Part shown: positions 33,831 through 44,150 of the stretch, one piece after another
How the letters are laid out: each line of letters opens with the position of its first letter
Position numbering within the stretch: position 1 is the stretch's first letter
Assembly (NCBI GenBank): GCA_016081115.2
Contig: JABTTQ020002608.1
Location: 744,001 to 808,000 of the forward strand
From: Rehmannia glutinosa
Lineage: Eukaryota > Streptophyta > Magnoliopsida > Lamiales > Orobanchaceae
Direction of reading: 5' to 3'
Length of the DNA: 64,000 nucleotides
Position numbers and translations under genes: made by a program
Notes under the pieces: model-generated
Databases searched by the model: none
What the model was told of the DNA's origin: nothing
Seen by the model: only the letters and a program-made list of their open reading frames with translations

Positions 33831-34545
33831 TGAGGGACGAAGACGTGTAATCATTGATTTAATATATAAAATAAAATGTGTAATAATAATAATATCATAC
33901 TCCAACTTTCTTGTTAAATAAATTAAAAAACAAGATCATTCAATATAATTTATCATTTAGAAAGATAAAAAAAAAAAACTACTAATAAATTAGTTATGAA
34001 AAATTGATCTTCTTGTATTTTAAAATTCTAATTCTGTTTATGGGTTTTGCAAAAAGGAAAAAATAGCGAGATAAAGAAAAATAGTTAGATAAAAAGGCAG
34101 AAAAGAAATTAGTTAGATACGAATAAACTAGTTTGATAGGAAAAAAATTATATGTAGTCGATATATGCATACATATGTATAAAAAAAAAAAAAAAACCTC
34201 TGAGGGCCCTTGCCAGTGGGCCTTCTCTACAGTGGCACCGGCTTATACCACCCCAGGCCTCGCCTCTATTTTCAATTACAAACTAATTGCAGTACAAATT
34301 TTTATCTGAAACAAATTTGACATTTTAAATAGAAACGAATTTTCACAACTTAAAACTCTTTTCTCGTTCTCATGCAACTATAATATAAAAATTGAGAATT
34401 CAATTTACTTTTATTCCTCTGAATTTGTCCACGTGCTTCATTCTGCACTCATGTGCTTATAATTCCAAATTTTATCTGAAACGTTGCACTTGGATATATA
34501 TGGTCATGTAAAAGAGTAGAGGCATTACATTTTTCTGCTTCAGAA
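33831..34545. other. Intergenic sequence with a GC-rich patch
   Basis: Mostly AT-rich. At 34196-34262, GAGGGCCCTTGCCAGTGGGC and a GTGGCACCGGCTT stretch form a GC-rich patch that aligns roughly with 2940-3010. No gene. Confidence 0.5.
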
Positions 34546-34822
34546 TGTAGAAGAAGAAATAATATGAAACGAGGGAATCAAATTTCATTCACTAAAATCT
34601 ACACAGCAAACTTTTACACAGAATACTCTATATATAGAGTCTAATAAATATACTGCAAGTGCTCCACTAACCCACTACAATTTAATAACTTGTAATGCTA
34701 AGAAACTAACCACTAAGGCACTACTCATTAACATGCTATAAGAAACTAACCACTACTCAGTAACTTCTAATATAGTGCTAGGAACTAACAAAGCCACGTT
34801 GCATGCTAAAAATAGTCTAACA
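34546..34822 (-). repeat. copia-B 3' LTR
   Basis: Begins TGTAGAAGAAG and ends AGTCTAACA. Contains CTCTATATATAGAGTC, a near-palindrome that includes the likely TATA box. Confidence 0.92.
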
Positions 34823-34866
34823 TTCCCTCCCTTAAACTGATGTTTCTAAACATCCAGTTTAATACA

Positions 34867-37372
34867 TCAAGTACGAACCAACTTTCCATGAATTGCATCT
34901 TCCAGAGTACAAAGGCCAAGCAACTTTCTGAGTTTCACAAAGGATGCCAACTTGAGAGACTTGGTAAATATATCAGCTATTTGATCTTCACTCCTGCAAT
35001 AGATCAGATTAATTACACCATCCCTTGAAAGGTCTCTTAAGAAGTAAAATTTCACATCAATATGCTTGCTTCTTCCATGTAAAACAGGATTTTTAGAAAG
35101 CTTTATTGTGGAACTGTTGTCACAATAAATAGGAGTCGGTCCTTCTTGCTTAAAATGAATCTCCTCGAGAATCTTTCGCAACCATATTGCTTGACAAGCA
35201 CATGTTGTTGCTGCTACGAACTCGGCTTCTGTAGTTGATAATGTAACAATTGATTGCTTCTTGGATGACCATGAAATTGCACCAAGACCCAACATAAATA
35301 CATAACCGGATGTGCTCTTCCTATCATCGAGATCTCCCGCATAATCACTATCAGTGAAACCCATTAAACTTGAATTTTCTCCTTTCTTGTAAAACAACCC
35401 ATAATCAGATGTACCCTGCAAGTAGCGTAAAATTCTTTTTGCAGCTAGAAGATGCATCTCTCTTGGGCATTCCATGTATCGACTGATAAGACTTACAACA
35501 TACATTATATCGGGCCTTGTAGCAGTCAAGTACATCAAGCTTCCCACAATTTGTTTGTAAAAGGTGTCGTCAACCTTCTCTTCATCAGAATCTTTGATGA
35601 GTTTCAAACCCACTTCAATTGGTGTGCTAGCTGAATTGCAATTCTGCATCTGAAATCTATTTAAAATTTCTTGCACATACTTCTTTTGAGAAATAAAGAT
35701 TCCAGCATCAGATTACTTCACTTCAATGCCAAGAAAATAATGCATTCCACCAAGATCAGACATATCAAATTCATCCATCATAGACTTCTTGAATTTAAAT
35801 AACATGGCACTATCACTCCCAGTATAAATAAGATCATCAACATATAAACAGATAATGAGAATTTTACCACCATCCTCAATCTTTGTATAAAATGTATGCT
35901 CATATGGACATTTTCGAAACCTTCTTTAGAAAAATAAGCATCTATACGACTATACCAAGCTCTTGGAGCTTGTTTTAGTCCATATAGTGCTTTCTTTAAT
36001 TTATACACTTTATGCTCTTCTCCTATCCTTACATAACCAGGAGGTTGATCAATAAATACATGTTCATCCAAGTTTCCATGCAAGAAAGCCGATTTAACCT
36101 CCAACTGAAAGATAGGCCATGAATTTTGAGCTGCCAATGCAACCAACAATCTGACTGTATTAAGTCGTGCAAACGGAGCAAAAACTTCTCTGTAATCCAC
36201 ACCAAACTCTTGCTTATAGCCCTTGGCTACCAAACGCGCCTTGTACTTGTCGACTTCACCATTCTCCTTCAATTTTGATTTGTACACCCACTTGACTCCA
36301 ATTGTCTTGTGCCCTTTAAGAAGCTTAGTCAACTCCCAAGTATTATTTCTTTCAATTGCAGCAATTTCTTCATCCATTGCTTTCTGCCATCTAGGTTCTT
36401 TGACAGCCTCTTTAAAAGTGGTAGGATCACAGTCTGAAAACAAAGAGAAATGTATAAGTGGATCTTCAGATTGGTTATATCCAGTTACCTCATAATCTGC
36501 CATCCATGTTGGTCTTCTTCTAGCTCGTTGAGGTCATTCCTCATTTTGAGTAGCTGTCGGATATAATTGTTGCTCATTTTCAACTGGTTGTTGCACTTCA
36601 TTCTCTCCATCAAAATAAACAGGAATTTGTGTTGAACACCATCATTGTTCCATGACCAGTACTTTTCTTCATCAAAAACAACATCTCGACTGATAATGAT
36701 TTTCTTGCTGATAGGATTGTATAATTTATAAGCTTTTGATTGATCACTAACACCAAGAAAAATACATTTCTCTCCTTTATCATCTAATTTTCTCCTCTTC
36801 CCGTCTGGAATATGAGCATAGGAAATACACCCAAAAATTCTGAAATAATCCACACTTGGTCTTCGCCCGCTCCATGCTTCTTCCGGTGTCATATTTTGAA
36901 TGGCAAGAGTGGGACTCCTATTCAAAATATGAATACTCCAATTGACTGCTTCAGGCCAAAAGCTTTTCGGGACTCCACTTCTTGTCAAAAGGCTTCACAC
37001 CATATTCATAATTGTGTGGTTTTTTCTTTTACATACACCATTTTGTTGAGGTGTATATGTTGTTGTAAGTTGCCTTTTGATTCCATGAGCATTACAAAAA
37101 TCTGCAAAGACATGTGAATTGTACTCTCCACCACGATCAGTGCGAAGAACGTTTATAGGGCAACCAACTTCTTTCTCAACAAACACTTTATAATTTTTGA
37201 AGGCGACAAAAGCTTCAGATTTTTCTTGCAAAAAATAGACCCACGTTTTTCGACTATAATCATCAATGAAAGTAATGATGTATCTTTTACCTCCATTAGA
37301 AGTTGGATTTATCGGCCCACATATATCTGAATGAACCAGCTCCAGTGCCCTTTTTGCTCTCCATGATTTTCC
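34867..37372 (-). pseudogene. copia-B pol: integrase, RT, RNase H
   Basis: Continues the gag-protease frame after a stop at 37373-37375. Integrase shows LELVHSDICGPI, TFIDDYSRKTWVYF and TYTPQQNGVCKRKNHTIMN, then a second stop near 36995. The integrase C-terminus has FRIFGCISYAHIPDGKRRKL. RT includes KTIGVKWVYKSKLKENGEVD, ARLVAKGYKQEFGVDYREVF and YGLKQAPRAWYSRID; the frame is then lost near 35900, before the YVDD region (a shifted frame reads VYMLMIL, YVDDL in the other frame). RNase H (35676-34867) is open for 269 residues with TDSDYAGDLDDRKSTSGYVF, EAEFVAATTCACQAIWL and EDQIADIFTKSL. Confidence 0.9.
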
Positions 37373-38908
37373 TTATGGAAATTGATTGCGGTGTTGTTTG
37401 CTAACAACACATTCTTCACAAACTTCAGATGGAGCTGTAATTTGAGGAAGACCGGTCACCATATTTTTCTGATGTAGAGTCTTCAATCCACCAAAGTTCA
37501 GATGACCATAGCGAAAATGCCATAGCCATGCTGCATCTTTCAATTTTGCTGAAAAACATGAATGACTCGTGTTGTGGAGATAAAGAGGGAACATACGATT
37601 CGCCGTCATTTTAACTTGAGCAATTAAGCCCAACTTTTCATCTTGAATTCGACATACTCCATCTTTGATAGAAATCTCGTACCCTTTTTCTTGCAACTGG
37701 CCCATACTAAGCAAATTTGTCTTTAAACCTGGGACAAAAAGAACATTTGAGATAACAAGGGTAGAGCTTTCTTTAGTTTGGAGAGTTACCCTTCCTTTTC
37801 CCATTACAGAGATTGTTGAGTTGTCACCAAACTTAACAGTGTTGCGAAATGATTCGTCCAGTTCAGAGAACACCTTCTTATCTCCACACATGTGGTTGCT
37901 GCAGCCACTGTCTAAGTACCACATGTTTTGCGGAGTTTCTTCCATCACGTGACACACCATCAAAAGTGACACCTCTTCTTCTTTTTCTGCAAAGTTAGTT
38001 CTTTCTCCATTTTGTGTATTCAAATTAGTTCGACATTCTGATTGATAATGTCCATACCTGTGACATCTGAAACACTCAACATTCGACTTGTCTACTGACT
38101 TCGGTCTGTGAGTTGTTGAGTGGTGATTTTCCCGTCCTCTTCCTCTTCCTTGAAATTGATTTTCATGGTGTTGGTGGTGTTGATGGTGATCGTATTGGTT
38201 TCCACGATCATTGTTCCCTCTACCTCTACCTCTGCCACATCCTCTTCCTCTTCCTCGTCCTCGACCTCTATCTCCTCTTGATGGAGAGTGATTTTCTATG
38301 GACACCTTCAATGCTTGCTCATCTTGTTCTTGCTGGTTAATTTTCTGCTCATGGATCAACAAAGAACTTTGCAATTCATCAATTGAAAGTTCATCAATAT
38401 CATGAGATTCTTCTATTGAACAAACAACAAAATTAAATTTCGGTGTCATGGACCGAAGGATTTTTTCTACAATGGTCACATCCTCCGTCTTGTCACCGTG
38501 GATCCGCATCTTGTTCACGATCGCCATTGTTCGTGAGAAATAATCCGTGACTGATTCGCCTGGCTTCATTCGAAGTTGCTGCCCCTTTGCCCTTGTTGAA
38601 CCTTGATACTTCTTTTTCATAGAATCCCAAATATGTTTGGACGTGTCTTTGCAAAGAATAGTTTCTAAGATGGAGCGATCAATAGCTTGGAAAAGATAGT
38701 TCTTTGCTTTGAGATCTTTCAGCCGCTGCCCTTCAAGCTCATTTCTTTGTGCATCTGTCAGTACAATGCCGGTTGCTGGTTCCGTAACTCCATAAGAGAC
38801 GACTTGCCAATACTCCTTGGATCTCAGAAAATTCTCCATTAACATGCTCCAATGGTCATAATGACCATCGAAGCGTGGAATTGCTGGTTGCACAAAGTTG
38901 TCGGCCAT
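37373..38908 (-). CDS. copia-B gag-protease open frame
   Basis: 511 residues from the ATG at 38908, 122 bp after the LTR. The gag domain (FDGHYDHWSMLMENFLRSKE, IWDSMKKKYQGS) is followed by an Arg/Gly-rich tract with HHQHHQHH and one zinc knuckle, CFRCHRYGHYQSEC. The aspartic protease reads WYLDSGCSNHMCGD, catalytic Asp intact. A GAG-pre-integrase part has LWHFRYGHLNFGGLKTL and CEECVVSKQHR. The frame ends at a TAA that interrupts what should be one polyprotein. Its length and clean frame show how recent the element is. Confidence 0.9.
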   Translation of the reverse strand: MADNFVQPAIPRFDGHYDHWSMLMENFLRSKEYWQVVSYGVTEPATGIVLTDAQRNELEGQRLKDLKAKNYLFQAIDRSILETILCKDTSKHIWDSMKKKYQGSTRAKGQQLRMKPGESVTDYFSRTMAIVNKMRIHGDKTEDVTIVEKILRSMTPKFNFVVCSIEESHDIDELSIDELQSSLLIHEQKINQQEQDEQALKVSIENHSPSRGDRGRGRGRGRGCGRGRGRGNNDRGNQYDHHQHHQHHENQFQGRGRGRENHHSTTHRPKSVDKSNVECFRCHRYGHYQSECRTNLNTQNGERTNFAEKEEEVSLLMVCHVMEETPQNMWYLDSGCSNHMCGDKKVFSELDESFRNTVKFGDNSTISVMGKGRVTLQTKESSTLVISNVLFVPGLKTNLLSMGQLQEKGYEISIKDGVCRIQDEKLGLIAQVKMTANRMFPLYLHNTSHSCFSAKLKDAAWLWHFRYGHLNFGGLKTLHQKNMVTGLPQITAPSEVCEECVVSKQHRNQFP

Positions 38909-39030
38909 TGTTTACTCTGCTGGCAAATAAAAATGAATAAAAATAGCTACTGCTCACACTTTGTTTTAATCTCACAACTATGACTTTTGTTTATTTTTCT
39001 TTTCACTCACCAACCTGGCTCTGATGCCAC

Positions 39031-39309
39031 TGTAGAAGAAGAAATAATATGAAACGAGGGAATCAAATTTCATTCACTAAAATCTACACAACAAACTTTT
39101 ACACAGAATACTCTATATATAGAGAGTCTAATAAATATACTGCAAGTGCTCCACTAACCCACTACAATTTAATAACTTCTAATGCTAAGAAACTAACCAC
39201 TAAGGCACTACTCATTAACATGATATAAGAAACTAACCACTACTCAGTAACTTCTAATATAGTGCTAGGAACTAACAAAGCCACGTTGCATGCTAAAAAT
39301 AGTCTAACA
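39031..39309 (-). repeat. copia-B 5' LTR
   Basis: 279 bp, near-identical to 34546-34822. Confidence 0.92.
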
Positions 39310-39606
39310 CAGAAATGAGTCCCAAGCAAACTACTATTTATATATATGCTTGAAGAGATATATTAATTCTAGCATCAATTCGATATTGTGAATCCATGAA
39401 CAAGATTTAAGGGCACTACTTGTATTCAGAAACCAAAACATTGGAAGAAGCAAAAAAAGCAGATTAAAATGAAATTGGAATGACAGATTATTTACAATTC
39501 CGAAAAATCAATGACTGATCATCTATTACAATATTGCTTACATTATCATAACAGGTAGCACAAATGAAATAATAAGCAAAACTACTACTAAAACACGAGT
39601 GAGTAT
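39310..39606 (-). other. 3' flank of the kinase gene
   Basis: AT-rich sequence between the copia-B target site and the kinase stop codon. It may hold the 3' UTR. I see no T run on the + strand that would mark a retroposed poly(A) tail. Confidence 0.5.
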
Positions 39607-40515
39607 TTATAATTCGTCGAACCAACCATGTCTAAGAGCAGCTTCGGCTGTTATTCTCTTCTCTGGATCATAAGACAAAAGCTTTTCCAGCAGATCTAAT
39701 CCAAAATCGGAAAGTATTGCAGCAGCAGGAAATAACTTGTTGCGGAGGAGATTATTATAAGGCTGTCTAACAAAGTTAGCCCTGCTTCCTGGCAATTTGG
39801 AAAATCCTGGCCAAACAGCCTCATTTGGTGTGCCAAGAACCCTATATATTTGGTGAAGCTGCTCAATTTCAGATTCGCCTCTGAAAAGCACTTGTCTCGA
39901 CAACAGTTCTGCCATTATACAACCCACTGACCACATATCGATTGCAGATGAATACGTTTTCGCTCCAAGAAGTAACTCGGGTGCTCTGTACCAAAGAGTG
40001 ACAACACGAGGAGAATACACGCTTCCAAACTGGCGGGACATACCAAAGTCGCATATTTTCAATTCCCCTTTGCTGTTTATCAGAATGTTGGAAGGTTTGA
40101 GATCTCTGTGCATGACCCGATTCTGATGAAGATATTTGACGCCATCCAATAACTCTTTCATTAGACGTTTGACTTCGCTCAGACTACTACTGAACAACGG
40201 CCTTTTCATGTATTCGTGGAGGTCGTTTTCCACGTACTCCATCACAACGTAAACGCCATCGTAATCGTCCACCGCAACTTGCTTAAATTCCACGATGGAA
40301 GGGTGATGAAGGGACTTGAGGATGTCGATTTCCCTCAACGATGAAAAACACAATCCATCAAACTCCTCTTTTATGGCCACAATTTCTCCGGTTTTTGTAT
40401 CACGAGCTCTGTAGACGATGCCGAATGAGCCGTGACTTATTTCATTCAGATTTTCATAATCATCTATGTTTACACATCCAGAAATCAGATCCCTACTCCT
40501 ACACATTAATGCCAT
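39607..40515 (-). CDS. CDKG-like cyclin-dependent kinase, intronless
   Basis: 302 residues from the first ATG (40515) in an uninterrupted frame. The kinase domain fills nearly the whole protein. Glycine loop ISHGSFG is at 26-32, ATP-binding Lys 49 in VAIK, the PSTAIRE-equivalent helix CFSSLREI with Glu 62, HRDLKPSN at 126-133, DFG at 146-148 (followed by MSRQ), and the WYRAPELLLGA block with APE at 168-170. The C-lobe has WSVGCIMAELL, LGTPNEAVWPGF and YDPEKRITAEAAL, closest by memory to plant CDKG (human CDK10/CDK11-like). The protein ends at WFDEL, without the usual CDKG C-terminal tail. The frame is open upstream to 40731 but has no ATG there. All catalytic residues are present, so it could be active; the cyclin-contact helix is diverged. 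Confidence 0.85.
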   Translation of the reverse strand: MALMCRSRDLISGCVNIDDYENLNEISHGSFGIVYRARDTKTGEIVAIKEEFDGLCFSSLREIDILKSLHHPSIVEFKQVAVDDYDGVYVVMEYVENDLHEYMKRPLFSSSLSEVKRLMKELLDGVKYLHQNRVMHRDLKPSNILINSKGELKICDFGMSRQFGSVYSPRVVTLWYRAPELLLGAKTYSSAIDMWSVGCIMAELLSRQVLFRGESEIEQLHQIYRVLGTPNEAVWPGFSKLPGSRANFVRQPYNNLLRNKLFPAAAILSDFGLDLLEKLLSYDPEKRITAEAALRHGWFDEL

Positions 40516-40739
40516 ACCAAAATCTTTGGTTTTCTCCACAGACTTCTTCTTGAGAGTAATACCATTGACCCCTTTAGATTTGTGGGCTGTTTTCTTCCCC
40601 GCAAATATAGACGCATATCGAAAATGAATGCTCTTATTATTATATTCAGCCTTCTTGCAACAATACTGGACCCCTTTTGCCGTGGCGCGCCGAATCAAAA
40701 TCTTTCTTTCAGAGGATAATAGAACTAACAAATAAAAAT

Positions 40740-40925
40740 GTTTAGGTAGGTTAATAATGATGATAGGATGGAACTGAAGCCATATACTTATAGACCAAAA
40801 TGTTACCTTAGTTGAATCCTAATGGGATATGGAAAATTTAAAAAAATCAAATGTAAATATGGTAAGGCGGTGAATAAACTGAACACATCATTAAGGAAAC
40901 TGATACTGCAAGTCTTTGTGTTGTT
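40740..40925 (-). promoter_or_regulatory. Kinase upstream region, homologous to the RING 5 promoter
   Basis: On the reverse strand: TTTCCATATCCCATTAGGA, TTCAACTAAGGTAACATTTT, then the TATA box TCTATAAGTATATGG (40780-40793) and GGCTTCAGTTCCATCC. These align base for base with the RING 5 promoter up to about 40750, where the sequences part company. The TATA box is about 265 bp from the kinase ATG. The TATATGGCT would also start a very short upstream frame. Confidence 0.75.
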
Positions 40926-41600
40926 CGAAATGATAGGATCTCAATAGGATCTCATCAAATGATATAATTTACAGATGAGAAGTTACCTTAATTAATTATG
41001 TCCTAATAGGATCTGGGAAGATTTCCATATCTGTATATATATGGTAACACAGTAAATATAGCACACATAGGAAACTAATAAATGCAAGTTTATCTTTATA
41101 ACACGTGCATGTTTACATTTTCTTCATAATAAAATACTATTTTCTAAGTGGTGGAGGTCGTTTAGAAACTTCGAGTTTCCATTTCAGATAATGTAATATG
41201 CACATTTTGGGATAATATTAGGGTGTCAATGTATTAACACGTTATAAGCGGATTGAGGATGAAATTTGGCAGAACATTGAATCGAGTCAGACCCAAATAA
41301 CATGAATAATACATAGATCGAGTTAGAGTTAACTCGAAATGACAAAATTAATCCATTTGGCTCTATTGTGTTTTTTTGGCAATACTTTTGATCGGTTGAA
41401 TATGTTAATATAATAATTGAATTTTAAAAATTATTAAAACTATATAAATATAAATTCTTGATTAAAATTATCTCAAACAACCCATAAAAATAGATGAATT
41501 ATATATATATTTTAAAAATAAATGTCATTTTAAAGTATACTTGTCGGACATCATACATATATAGCACTATATCTTTATTTATATCTCTATACAGCAAATA
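40926..41600. promoter_or_regulatory. Orphan RING upstream block
   Basis: Homologous to the RING 4b upstream block (23770-24330): AATAGGATCTCATC, AGTTACCTTAATTAATTATG, TCCTAATAGGATCTGGGAAG, and a long shared tract with GACCCAAATAACATGAATAA. No RING coding sequence is attached, so this looks like the remains of a deleted copy placed head-to-tail behind the kinase promoter. Confidence 0.65.
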
Positions 41601-42026
41601 TGTTTGTGTGCATATTATGAAATATAAAAGTAAAATTAACAGCTGCATCAAGTAATTTTTTTAAATAAATGGGAATGTATAAAAAGAAAGAATAAAGTCC
41701 CGATTATCCCTCACATTTTCTAAGAGTGTTAATCGAGTTTGAATCTGTATATTTCAGTTTTATTTTGAAATTAATCTTATTGATGATTTGGTTATTCAAT
41801 TTTTTAATAATTATTTTACCTGTTCCTTTAATTTGATGCACTTTGACTTGGAAATTGCATGACATATGGCAACAAGTTTGTATGCATTTCTCTGTGGTTT
41901 TAACTTTATTACGAAGGTCATAATTTAATGAGAATTTACATTTGATGGCAAATTTTATTGAATATGCACATGATGATATTATAAACTAAAATTTAATGCC
42001 ATCGTGTTAAATCCAATACAATATTT

Positions 42027-42199
42027 AAAAAGATGCGGTCTTATGTGAGACCGTCTAATGGATCCAAATTCATGAGACGGATCCTAAAACATACAAAAAT
42101 ATGGATTATTTTCATGGGTATGGGTTTGAGTCGAAATTTATTTAAATATAGGACTCGTCTCATAGATTATACACATGAGACCGTCTCATACAAGTTTTT
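42027..42199. mobile_element. MITE with GAGACGGTCTC-type inverted repeats
   Basis: About 170 bp. Left end TGTGAGACCGTCTAATGG with CATGAGACGGATCCTA inside; the right end, read in reverse, is ATGAGACGGTCTCATGTG with TATGAGACGAGTCCTA. Nested inverted repeats could fold into a hairpin. The superfamily and target duplication could not be fixed. Confidence 0.55.
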
Positions 42200-42279
42200 G
42201 TGATTTAGAAAAATGAAAAGATATGTTATTCACAAAGCCGAACAACTAGCTCAAAAACAAAAAATAGATGCAAATATAC

Positions 42280-42902
42280 GGTAAAAATGCAAAATTAGCA
42301 TGCATCTATAGGGGTGTTGCAATATTAGTCCTCAGAACTATTGAAATTATGATTTTAGTCCTCTATGTTTTGCCTTTTTTGTAATTTTGGTCCCATAAGT
42401 TTTAGATTTGTACAAATTTGGTCCTATAAATTTTAAGTTGGTGCAAATATGGTCCTGAGGGCTATTCCAATATTTCATTTATTTCCAAAATACCCTTTAT
42501 AGGCAAATAATCAATATAACTATAATCAAATATAAAATAGTATCAAAACCTATATTTTATTTACTTGAGTTGAATTTATTTATCATTTATACTATATATA
42601 TTGCCTAATGATGGAAGAAATTTTTACTCATGAATCGAATCAAAATCCGAGATACGAGTTATATATGTATTATTTCCTAATTATGAAAATACAAAAACAC
42701 GTACAAATTTGGCAAAGTTGGTTATTTTGAATAATAGGACCGAGATTACCATTATTAATCAAATCGCAAAAATTACATTATTAAAATTGTTGTTTTTGTT
42801 AAGGGGCAAAATTGCCACATGACTAAAATTGCAACTTCAAAAATTACAAGATTAATGTTGAAATATCCCTATAGATACGAGGACCAAATTTGCAATTTTC
42901 TC
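42280..42902. mobile_element. MULE-like non-autonomous element
   Basis: Left end GGTAAAAATGCAAAATTAGC..ATCTATAGGG; the reverse complement of the right end is GAGAAAATTGCAAATTTGGT..ATCTATAGGG. The flanking 9-mers CAAATATAC and CAAAAGTAC match at seven of nine positions. The right end shares GAGAAAATTGCA with the element at 15133-16466, so the two are probably one family. Confidence 0.6.
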
Positions 42903-43399
42903 CAAAAGTACCATCATGTATGATTTAATTGATCATTAAAGTCAGTAAAAATGGTTGTTTTCCTTGTATTCTTTTTTAACACAAATTTTAAAATTCTCAT
43001 TTTTTAAGTTTTAATTGTCGTTCTGATACATTTTATCACGAACATTTGCCGAGTCTTCTTCTTTGGAAGTCTGTTTTGTGCTCTCTCTTGGAGAGCGTGC
43101 CTAGTTCTCTTTTGTAGATTTTTGTTTTTCCTCACTTCTTTCTTCCTCGTTTTTCCTGGTTCTTAACCTAGCCGCCACCGGCCTTCACCTTTTCTCTTTC
43201 CTTTCCTTGCTTAGTTGGTTCCTGTTCCATTGGTGCTCCTAGTTTTTATGTCCCCTTGTTTCTGTATATGTTCCATTGACATTCGGTGTTCTTGGAGTGA
43301 GCATTGGAGGTGTTTTAACTTAGTTTCTTTGTTTTTCTTGGCTTTGCAGGTCTGTGAATATTTGGTGCGTGGGGTGATTGTGTGAGCCTCGTTGGGTAT

Positions 43400-44150
43400 G
43401 GCGTGTGATTTAGTAGGTAGTTTGAAGAAGTTCTCCTATCTGAACAAGAGGATAAGGGTATTGAGTGGAAGCTATGGATGTTGCTACCGATCTTGATGAA
43501 ATTTGTAGAAGGCTTATTTGGCAAAATACATGGAACTAAGAAACTCGGCTTTCTTGGACTCAAAAACACTCTTGAGTATTTGGGTTAAGCTCGATTCGTG
43601 ATTCGAGAATTAGGGATAAACTTGTATCAGTTTGTTTTCCATAAAGTTGAAGACTTGGAAAGGGTCATTGCCAAAGCAAGGTTTGGACGTTCGATAACCA
43701 ATATATTTTGCTAAAAAAATGGAGGGATGACATGGTGATTGAGAAGGAGGAGTTTAATGAAGTTGAGCTATGGATTCAAGCCTGGAACATCCCGAACCAT
43801 TGGATTTCCACCGAGACATACCTTAAAATTGGGAAACTATTTGCTAGTACCCGAGATATATTGATTCCCGAGTCAGGAAGTTCGAAAGCGAGTTATCAAG
43901 TTGTTGGTTCTTTGTGGACTTGACAAAACCTCGTTAAGAGGTATTAACATTAAGTGGGGGGATTCTGGTGGGTTGATTTTCGATATAAAAATTTGGTTGG
44001 GTTATGTTTTTATTGTGGTCATGTGGGACATTTTGAGAGGCTTTGTGCGAAAAGAAAAGAGGATCTCCGAGAGGTGAATTTTGCGAAGGTCGGTTCGGGG
44101 GAATGGATGAAAGCGAGGAAGGGGTTATTCTTAGCGAAAAACTCTTAGCA
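43400..44150 (+). pseudogene. LINE ORF1 (gag-like, CCHC)
   Basis: Broken frames. 43708-43923 encodes FNEVELWIQAWNIPNHWIST, resembling the DUF4283 domain of plant LINE ORF1; 43954-44148 contains the knuckle CFYCGHVGHFERLC. Sequence between and after is degenerate. The protein binds element RNA in intact relatives. Confidence 0.75.

Larger units (their letters stand above)
34546..39309 (-). mobile_element. copia-B: nearly intact young Ty1/copia element
   Basis: LTRs of 277 and 279 bp (34546-34822 and 39031-39309) differ by about three substitutions and a 2-bp indel. The target duplication CAGAA is perfect (34541-34545 and 39310-39314). On the reverse strand TTTAAGGGAGGGAA is the purine tract and TGGCATCAGAGCCAGG (about 39014-39029) the initiator-Met primer site. 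Gag, protease, integrase, RT and RNase H are all present with few lesions. This is the most recent complete insertion in the window. Confidence 0.95.

Noticed and set aside
40516..40731. N-terminal extension of the kinase frame
   Set aside because: The frame is open, but there is no ATG between 40731 and 40515, and part of it overlaps the leader shared with RING 5. The kinase domain is complete from 40515.
43315..43569. Reverse-strand frame in the LINE leader
   Set aside because: Antisense to the LINE 5' region, Ser/Pro-rich and without a domain.
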